A stretch of DNA of 64,000 nucleotides from Pyrenopolyporus hunteri (lineage: Eukaryota; Ascomycota; Sordariomycetes; Xylariales; Hypoxylaceae): contig CADCXC010000013.1 in NCBI GenBank assembly GCA_902806595.1, positions 744,001 through 808,000 on the forward strand. Reading direction: 5' to 3'. The notes under the pieces were generated by a model that was not told the DNA's origin, did not search any database, and saw nothing but the letters and a program-made list of their open reading frames with translations. A program made the translations under genes and the position numbers. Of the stretch, positions 56,376 through 64,000 are shown one piece after another. Every line of letters begins with the position of its first letter. Positions within the stretch are counted from its first letter, which is position 1.

Positions 56376-57915
56376 TGCGCCGATAGGCTATGAGAAAGCC
56401 CAAGGTTGCTCACTACCTAGCCGCACGATGAACCCTGCAAGGCTGAAAGTCAGCCTTCCGTCCGGTGGCGCATGTATAAGTGGGTTTCACATGCGAAGGG
56501 ATGGGTATGAGTGTGGGAATACGAGCGTTGGCAGCCTCTGGGATGTGTTGTTGTGAGATTGGGGACAGTGCAGAAACAGCTGTCGGGTTGTGGGAGGTGT
56601 GAGGTTGAGATCGAGGGTAGGGGTGGTAAGGCGGGCGACTTACATGTGAAGTGACCAAAATTTATACTAAGGACGCGGTTGAATTATATGAGACGCGTCA
56701 AGTCAGTCTTGGCCGGTCTGGTGGGTTAAACCAGTGGTGGTTGCTGGCAGAAGGAGAAAGGACAGAATTGCGGACGCGACGAGGATTTCGCTTTTTGTTG
56801 TTGTTGTAAAAGTTTTGTAGAAGGGGAGAAGAGAGGAGGAGGACTAAAAATAATAAGGCGAAGGGCAGGAAGGAAGAAGGGGAACCGCCTACGCTCAGGT
56901 ACCTTATGTACGGCGGGCGGGAAGCAAGAGCCAGACCCCGGGATGACGGGGGTTCAAGCCACTCAAATCTGCTTCCTGACTGGCTCAAACAAGCTCCGCA
57001 GGTGGGTCCCCCTTCGCTTATTTGGGATGGGCCTCAAAGTCGTGTCCACCTTGAATAACCACTCCTACCTACCCCATCGTCACTCTCTGCTCGCTGCGAT
57101 ATCAGTTCCAAATTTTACATCCACATTCTTGTACTCGTTCGGATCGCCGATTCCAGACAATTCGAACGAGTACTCGATCTGTCACTTTTTACCGCCGCTC
57201 CGCTATCTAGATCCCGTATAAGGACCACCAAGCTTTCCGGACGGAGTGTAGGGCCAACTTGGGCCAAATTACCTCGATCTCGAGAATCGCCTTGGAGGAC
57301 GATTTACGAGCCAACCACATGTCGGAGAGAGACTCCGGATGCCTCGAATTAAAGCTTCTTCTCCGCTCTGCTGAATTGGTGAATTGTGGAATTTTATAAC
57401 CAATATTACTCCGAGTGCAGCTATATATCAACCTTACGCCTTCGTGACGACCTCCCCGTATAAGTCAGGTATAGACGCGGATGCAGCTGATGCGCCGATT
57501 TTCCCCGTATTCTCTAGACCCCTCTTATGCGTTCCTCTCACATCTCGATGGTCTTGATATCCTACGTCAATTAGGACGGTAATGTTTGGGTAGGGCGGGT
57601 GGTTTGTTGAGACCGGTAGGCCATCGGTGAGACTGGGCCTTAGCAAGCCTGTCAGGGAATTTTTAGTCACTACACCTACGTGCGTGGTTGGCACCAAGCA
57701 GCCCACACACACCCCCCCAGGTACATGCGAAGGGAAAATTCGGTCACCTGCCTTGCTTAAAACTAAGCCCGAGACTCCCGATCTACATCTGCTACTAAAA
57801 ACACCCTTTACTGCGAGATTACCGGGATAATCGGGCAATTTGCTAAACTATATACAATTGCTCTATACTCGGCATAACCGACTTGGGGGTTTCGCCCCAT
57901 CTGTTATTAACTAAT
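56376..57915. other. Intergenic region between alg8 and itc1
   Basis: This is 1.54 kb holding the itc1 promoter and alg8 3' region. I see no gene. A purine-rich stretch on the plus strand at 56815-56890 would be a pyrimidine tract for the itc1 leader. TTGTTGTTGTTG occurs near 56792. ORFs near 56943-57221 and 57434-57838 have no recognisable domain. Confidence 0.55.
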
Positions 57916-59603
57916 CTAAGACGTAAAATACACCACCATGAACCCTACCCAGCTGCCGACGACCCCTATGGCGGAATACGAACTCATGAACATCAGAGGC
58001 AGAAACTCGTAGCTCTTGCCGAAAATGACCTGGTGTACTAATGAGCAGTATACGATCAAGGGTATGCTGACCGTAATATAAAGTATACTAAATCGGTCAA
58101 AGAGGAAGAATCTCGGTCGGTTTGAAGCAGGGGCGATGCGATCAAATACCATCAAGAACAGGACCAACCAGAATATGGTATAGACCGTCTTGATCGGAAA
58201 CTCGGCGGGGGTAAAAAGCAATGGGAAGAGTGACACATGCCCGGATACCGCCAAGGGACGAAATGCGCTAAGGTGTCGCCGGTCCTTGAGAGCAATCAAG
58301 CTAAAGGGGATGATAACGAGGAGAATGGCTTTCTCGTGGACGTGCCACCCGAAGAGGAACGATGAGTAGCCGCAGAGGGTGACCGCCCCGATGAAAGCGT
58401 CCCAGTTAGGGCGCAGGAAGAGTCTCACGAGGGGTATAGCTTGGAAGAGGAGAGTGAGCGCGAGGCACACTCCAGGGGTAATCTCAGGGAGCACCGCAAA
58501 TGCTGTATCTCCAACTAGGCCCCTCGTGACGCTATTAATAGCCTCTGCCCTGACTGGCAAGCCCAGCCGTGGCGCAACTAGGCCTATGAGCTTCCGGACA
58601 CTATGGATGGAGCGAGGATGCTACTTACCAAATATCAAGACGCGGTCAACAAAGGAATACATAGCCCACACGTTTGGAGCCCAATATGCGTGACAAAGAC
58701 CACGGGAGAAGGGGAATAACCTGCTTAAGATCTGGGGGATCTGCCCCTTGAGGGCGAAGGGGCCGAATGCCAGCCCGAAAATACCGATAATGCCCGACGC
58801 CAGCTTCACGCAATTAAAGAACTGGATGCGAAAGACAGACTTGGGCGAGAGGCAATAGGTCCTAAGGAGGTAGACGAAGTACGCAGGCGCAAGGTAGAGG
58901 TATATGTGCTTCATGCATAGTAGGGCTGCAAAGATGAAGCCGCTAGCCAGGAGACCTGTTCTTTGGCGGGCTAGCACCAAGGACAAGATCAGGACTCCGT
59001 ACATAGCCCCGTTATACTGGAAGTGGATGTGATCTATGATAAGGAGGCCAGGCGAGAGGAGAACCGAGATCGCTGCAGCTTGAGAAGCACGTTTGGTTAC
59101 TCCATGTGAAGATTCTACGAACCTATAATCCTCCGTCAGCCCGGGGAGCCAGGTAGTTCGAGCAGATAGGGGAGTCCCACAGTTGCAGAGCATATATCAA
59201 CATTAACTCTGTGGCGATTACGGTGAATCTCTGAAAGTACACGGTCTGCCAGCTATCGTGGCCTAGATTATAGACCCGAAGCATGGCCGGATCAACCAGC
59301 TTCGCTATCTGGGAAAGGGCCCATTCGAAGTAGGCGAAGAAGGGCGGATAGTCCAGAGTCCATTCGGAAGTCTTCTCGTAATACCATTCCCATATAGGGA
59401 GACTGTTGGTAATAGCTAACCAGTTCCGATGCACCTCAAAGTCGGTGGATTTGCTTGGACGAGTTCAGTTGTTGGGTTCCACGCGAGGTGGCCGGACGAG
59501 GGGACTGGTCACGACGAAGCACTTACTAGGCCGGGAAGAGGAGGATCTTGAATGCGGCTGCAACCAGTGCGCATTGCGCAATAGTAGGATATATCTCAGT
59601 CAT
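57916..59603 (-). CDS. alg8: ALG8-type ER glucosyltransferase
   Basis: Alg8 adds the second glucose to the lipid-linked oligosaccharide (from dolichyl-phosphate glucose) in the ER lumen, just after Alg6. Exons are 59603..59527, 59453..59181, 59122..58629 and 58583..57916 (introns 73, 58 and 45 bp), giving 503 residues. The key luminal motif is STDFEVHRNWLAITNSLP, then TSEWTLDYPPFFAYFEW (about 55-72). DYPP-FF and LSQIAKL-DPAML point to Alg8 rather than Alg6. HIHFQYNG and MKHIYLYLAPAYFVYLL follow. Many hydrophobic helices reach the C-terminus, with FGWHVHEKAIL (about 360) as the second conserved block. The second donor (GTGGGA) is non-optimal but needed to join LQL to FVESSHG. The length agrees with the family. 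Confidence 0.92.
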
Positions 59604-60772
59604 TTTGGATGGAAGTCATGACAGGTCGCGGGACTCTCTAATTTGTAGGTCTTGGCGTTGGCCGACGTGGGGTGGGTTGGCGACTCTCACGATGCAAAAA
59701 GGCGAGAGGGTCGATGCATTGCTGGGAGCTTCGTTGAAGAATTGAAGTCAATTGAGGCTAGGATGTCAAGCTCCACAGGGATCGGTACGTATTTTTACCG
59801 ACGTGCGACATCCCATCAGAAAATCTACTAACGTTCTGGGCCCGTGCGTCCCTTTTTTAGTTGATCTGTTTATTAGGTATTTAATGCCCACATGTCTCCC
59901 ACCCCCCCAATCCAGCTGCCCGCCTTGCCTGGCCTTGTCTGTTCCGCTACCCAAATCTGAAACAGGGATCAGGTACCGAGTACCCAATGTACGTAGGTAT
60001 ACAACCTATACCTGTTGCGGCGTTAGCGTGAGATGGGTACTTGAGTAGGTACCTAGGTATATAGGTACAGACGGTTTGGAGCTTCAATTTACCCTTGACT
60101 TAAGAGGTACACGTACTAAACTCAAAAGTACCTAACCTAACCTGCCTAGGTACCTAACTGCGGCGAGCAGGTGCGCCTACACCTTTCTGGGGAAGGGCTA
60201 TAATTATATGTGCATATTGTACAATACAATGGACGGATGTCTTATATTGTACCTATGAATAACGTTAAACGTCTGGTCTGAAGCTACATGTACCTGACCT
60301 AGGTACCTCCCTATCCACTCTCAAGTGCACAACTGTCTTTTATTCTTTTTTCTTTCTTTCCCTTTTCTGTCTCCCTTAACTAATTGCATAGATTTGTCTT
60401 AAACTTACTCTCCCGTCCGGACGATGTTCACAAGTGCTTCGACCTGAACTAAGGGCCATCGTCTCATTTCCAAATTCTCTCTCTTTTTCTTTTTCTTTTT
60501 TCTTTTTCCCGTTTCCCCAATCCCTGGGCATCCCAAGCTCCTCTTCCCCCCCCCCACCTTAGTCGAGCTCTGGACCAGCAAATAAAATAGCTTTGGTGCA
60601 AAGTGTCCTTAATGAACATCACGAATTTTGTCCTTTGAAGCTCTTTTCACAATTGCGCATTCTACCACCCCTTACCGAAAAGACTAATTTCTGGACCAAT
60701 TCCTTAATTTGCTCATCGTATTGCTTCGAAAGCTTTCGCTTACTTAATTCCACCTCTGTTTCGGGTTGAAGC
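59604..60772. promoter_or_regulatory. Divergent upstream region of alg8 and the L-type lectin gene
   Basis: This is 1.17 kb between divergent starts of two early-secretory-pathway genes. No gene is seen. TACCTAGGTATATAGGTAC lies at 60048-60066. CCTAACCTAACCTGCCTAGGTACC lies at about 60131-60155. Long pyrimidine tracts (60335-60370 and 60477-60515) precede the lectin start. No unfolded-protein-response element was recognised by eye. Confidence 0.5.
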
Positions 60773-62176
60773 ATGCGTTTACTACAACCGTCGGTCCTGG
60801 CCTTTGGGCTTGCTACAACTACGAAATTGGCTGAAGCGCAGGCGCAGTTCCTTGTCAACGAGCTGAGCTTTGGGTACACGGGCAGGTATGTTCCCGTAGA
60901 AGTGTCACCCTACCTCTCCATCTCTGGGGGCTAACCGAGACCCGCCAGGATAAACGACCGAGGACAAGCCTCCGTACCGGGCTTCTCTATACAAGGCACG
61001 CCAGATCCTCCCGAAGTCCTCTCGAACAGGTTAATTCTCACGCCGCCGGCACCCGGCAATACTCGGGGCGCAATATGGGCCGACCAGCCGAACAAATACT
61101 CCCAGTGGGTGGCCGATGTCGACTTCAGGGTGAACGGGCCCGAAAGGGGGAGCGGCAATCTCAACATCTGGCTTGCGAGGCAGGGGAGTCAAGAAATCGG
61201 CTCGTCCAGCATCTACACGGTTAGTAGGTTCGACGGCCTGGCCCTCGTTGTCGACCAGCACGGTGGCTCCGGAGGGATGATCCGTGGGTTCTTAAACGAC
61301 GGCACTACCGATTTCAAGGCGCACCAAAGCGTGGACAGCCTGGCTTTCGGACATTGCAACTACCCCTACCGTAACCTGGGCCGGCCCTCTCAGATCAAAC
61401 TGAGGCAGACAGCTCAGACGTTTAAGGTGGAGGTAGACGGCAGACTATGCTTCGAGAGCGACAAAATCTCCATCCCGCCCGGATACTACTTCGGTATCAC
61501 GGCCGCTGCCGGAGATAACCCCGATTCCTTCGAGATCTTCAAGATGGTGACCATGACGGAGAATCTCGACGCCAGGTACGACGCGCCTCCGCAACAAGAG
61601 CGGTCGAACCAGAACCAGGCACAAGCGCAAACGAGCTACGGCCGCAAAAACAACAACCGAGCCAACAACCAGAACGACGGTAGCGCGGGCGATGCCTTCG
61701 GCGACTCTATCCCCGACGCCTCGGCCGACACCATCACAAGCTCCAAGGCTCAATTCGCGGATCTGCACAACCGCCTGCAGAGCACCAACCAGCACCTCTC
61801 GACCATCTTCCGGCAGGTCGCCAGCCTAGGCAACATCGGGGAGAAGCGGCACGAGGAGGTGTCGAAGTCCGTCAACGACCTGAAGCAGATGCTGTCGAGG
61901 CTGGACAGGCTCGACGCGCTGCAGGGCGAGATCGCCAAGCTGCAGCGGGAGCTCAGGGACATGCGGAGCGACATCAACATGAAGGTGAAGGACTCGGAGC
62001 ACGCCGTCAAGAGCTTCATCGGGACGAACCACGGCAACATGCTGGAGCACGTCGCGGTGCAGGCCGCCCCGAAGCACGGGAAGCTCATCTTCGTCATCAT
62101 CGGCAGCCAGATTTTGATAGTGGCCGCGTACATATACTACGAGCGCAAGAAGATCATGCCCAAGAAGTACCTATAG
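60773..62176 (+). CDS. L-type lectin cargo receptor (ERGIC-53/VIP36/Emp47-like)
   Basis: The protein is predicted to be an ER-Golgi cycling lectin that binds mannose-rich glycoproteins for export or quality control. Exon 1 is 60773..60885, the intron is 60886..60948 (GTATGT, CTAAC, CAG, 63 bp) and exon 2 is 60949..62176, giving 446 residues. A signal peptide (about 1-25) precedes FLVNELSFGYTGR. The lectin domain (about 28-255) contains GAIWADQPNKYSQWVADVDF, LALVVDQHGG (a Ca/sugar-site Asp lies in DGLALVVDQ), FGHCNYPYRN and PPGYYFGITAAAGDNPDSFE. An Asn/Gln-rich hinge and a coiled coil (about 320-400) follow, then one membrane helix (about 418-436). The tail ends KKYL, a KKXX ER-retrieval signal. 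Emp47/Emp46 versus ERGIC-53 orthology is not resolved. Confidence 0.9.
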
Positions 62177-62802
62177 CTTTATTTTCGGCGGCCGTTTTTC
62201 GGGGGGGCGTGCGGGCGGGCGAGGCGCTAGGTAGATCATTGTATAAAATATCTGGATGTGGGACGACTTCTTTTTTTTTGCATGAACGGTTTTAGTTTTT
62301 TGTTTTTTACGCTAGCGCATGAATAAGTATTACCCTGGGTGTTCTACCGGACAATCGAAGCGGGATCGATACCAACGTCTTACTGTAGTGTTGCCTCATC
62401 CTATCCATATGTGAGAAATCGACACGTCTCGGTTTTCGACTCGTTATTAAGGCGCAGTGGTATCACGTTTGTACTCCATTCTCTATATACCTATGTATAA
62501 CGGCGATCCTAAACCTGCTCATGAAAGCTACCTGGAAATATCAAACGCCAGACGGGACGAATATGAAAAAAATGGGTAGACACCCCGAAGAGGTAAATAC
62601 ATCGTGTAGGCTATGATATGATATGATATGTGATATAGCCAACACCCCCAAACGCCTTTCCAATCCCTCCTTGTATGTATGCATGCGTGTATGTATATAC
62701 GTATGTATATATGTAAGTAGAAAATACCCAGCGAAAACAAACCACGTAGGATGAGGGAAAAGAAAAAAGCATCTCTCCAAGTTTGCTTATTCCTCTCCTC
62801 CC
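62177..62802. other. Convergent intergenic region between the lectin and peptidase genes
   Basis: This is 626 bp between two stop codons. It contains a G7 run near 62200, T-runs near 62270-62310, ATGATATGATATGATATGTGAT repeats (about 62613-62635) and a TGTATGTATGCATGCGTGTATG microsatellite (about 62673-62714). No gene is seen. Confidence 0.6.
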
Positions 62803-64000
62803 TCAAGCGAACCCCATCATCCTCAACAACTCGTCCCCCTTAGGCGCCGTCGTCAATACCTCGCACCCGTCCTGCGTGACGAGCACGCAGTCCTCGACGC
62901 GCGCGCCGCCGACGCTCCAGTACCGCTCCAGCACGCCGGCGTCCACGTACCGCGCCTGCTCCGGGCGCCGCAGGAAGTACGCCTCCACGTACGGCCGGCA
63001 GAAGTAGACGCCCGGCTCCACCGTGACCACCATGTTCGGCTGCAGCGCGCCGTGGGCCGCGCGCTTGGACTTTTTCTTCGCGCCCGTGGGGGAGGTGCTG
63101 GGCTTGCGTTGCGGTTGCGGGCTGCGCGTCGGCGTGGGAGGGAGAGGAGGGAGGGGAGCGGGTGGAGCGGGCGATTGGGATTGGGATTGGGATTGGGTGC
63201 GTGTCTGCGCGGGGGATCTGGTTCGTGGCGGGGTCTGCGGCCGCGGTTGCGGCTGCGGCTTCGTCTTCGTGTTATTGCTGTTGCCGGTAATGCCATTCTT
63301 AGGCGGTGTCGACGCCAACGATGCTGGGGGCGGGGAGGCTGCGGTTACGTTCGTTATGACGACCTGGGTTTGCGAGGGCGGCGATCGCGGTGGGAGGGGT
63401 GGCCTTATGGACTGCGCCGGGGACGGCGGAGACGGCTGAGACGGCTCCTGGGCGATGCTGGCGATGGTACTGGTGGGCGACGGTGGCGCCGGGGTCGCCG
63501 GGGTCGCTTCGTTCGCGGCTTGCTTGATCATGGCGCGGACGGACTGGGGGCCGATGGGCCGGCGCTTTCCCCACATACCGTCGCCGGCGGGCCGTAGGAG
63601 ATCTCTGCTAAGGACGCTAGAGGGCAATACACTGTTATTACGACCATCGCAAGAAGAGGGGGCAGGGTCAGGGACGGGTAAGTGCAGTTGCGGGGATAGC
63701 AGAAGGAAGGGGGTTGAAAGGGATGTGAAGGGATGTGAATAAGGGGGAAACTAACTCATGAACATCTAGCCCGATGTGATGTCCAAGGCCGTGCGGGAAA
63801 AACGCAGCTCCGGTACCGTTCTTGAAGATCTCTTCCGCAGTTCCGTTGCAGAGGATTCCGAGCTCGAGCAGGCCCTGGACGGCCATAAACGTCGCGTGTA
63901 GCTGCAGATCTCGGAAGACGACGCCCGGCTTGATGCGCTTGATGCACTCGTCCTGTATCCGGTGAACCAAGTCGTAGATCGCCCGAGCCTCGGCACTGAA
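62803..64000 (-). CDS. Xaa-Pro aminopeptidase/dipeptidase (M24B, pepP-like), C-terminal part, runs off the right edge
   Basis: M24B metallopeptidases remove or split residues next to proline using two metal ions. The visible part is an exon ending at 63756 (64000..63756), an intron 63755..63617 (139 bp, GTTAGT, TAG) and the last exon 63616..62803. The first exon carries FFPHGLGHHIGLDVHD, with the metal-binding His. The last carries MVVTVEPGVYFCRPYVEAYF and GGARVEDCVLVTQDG, with the two metal-binding Glu. The C-terminus TTAPKGDELLRMMG matches fungal pepP. Between RDLLRPAGDGMWGKRRPIG and the VEPG block is a roughly 140-residue Pro/Ser/Gln-rich low-complexity insertion (about 63050-63540), where relatives usually have a short loop. 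The N-terminal half and start lie outside the window. Confidence 0.87.

Noticed and set aside
56951..56975. GGTTCAAGCC resembling a tRNA B box
   Set aside because: No matching A box or acceptor and T stems could be built around it on either strand.

Overview
The window is nuclear DNA of a filamentous ascomycete (Pezizomycotina, probably Sordariomycetes; the genus cannot be read from it). The evidence is the gene repertoire, short 45-190 bp introns with GTRNGT donors and CTAAC-like branch sites, a 5S rRNA relic dispersed in the genome, and AT-rich tracts that look RIP-mutated. I model 22 protein genes. Two run off the ends: cdc123 at the left edge and a Xaa-Pro peptidase at the right edge. I see no tRNA gene, intact transposon or CRISPR. 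Exon borders were placed by eye from splice signals and reading-frame continuity.

Layout. 0-13 kb is housekeeping: cdc123 (eIF2 assembly), cwc21 (spliceosome), an FMP32/MCUR1-type mitochondrial protein, a cytochrome b561 membrane protein, nnf1 (kinetochore) with a deleted 5S rRNA copy inside its second intron, and an NTF2+RRM (G3BP-like) RNA-binding protein. About 13-31 kb is an accessory island. It holds a divergent pair, an A-T-R NRPS-like carboxylate reductase facing a carboxynorspermidine/saccharopine dehydrogenase-like enzyme across a 401 bp promoter. It also holds a Cys-rich Ser/Thr-rich membrane protein, an RTA1 7-TM protein, about 1.4 kb of near-pure A/T DNA and a Zn2Cys6 transcription factor. 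From 32 kb to the end is a second dense core block: sgf73 (SAGA), a peroxisomal-type carrier, a NOSIP-like RING protein, taz1 (cardiolipin remodelling), pho85 (CDK), a membrane-anchored septin-type GTPase, pap1 (polyadenylation), itc1 (ISW2 remodeller), alg8 (N-glycan glucosylation), an L-type lectin cargo receptor with a KKXX tail, and the peptidase.

How the genes relate. Most core genes are unrelated neighbours, with many divergent or convergent pairs. alg8 and the lectin both serve the early secretory pathway and share an upstream region, probably by chance. The pair most likely to act together is the A-T-R reductase and the dehydrogenase. Their chemistry repeats the Lys2-to-Lys9 step: carboxylate to aldehyde, then reductive coupling of the aldehyde to an amine. 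This is the best candidate in the window for an undescribed pathway. Intergenic DNA carries a recurrent TACCTAGGTA-type palindrome that I did not find in any exon.
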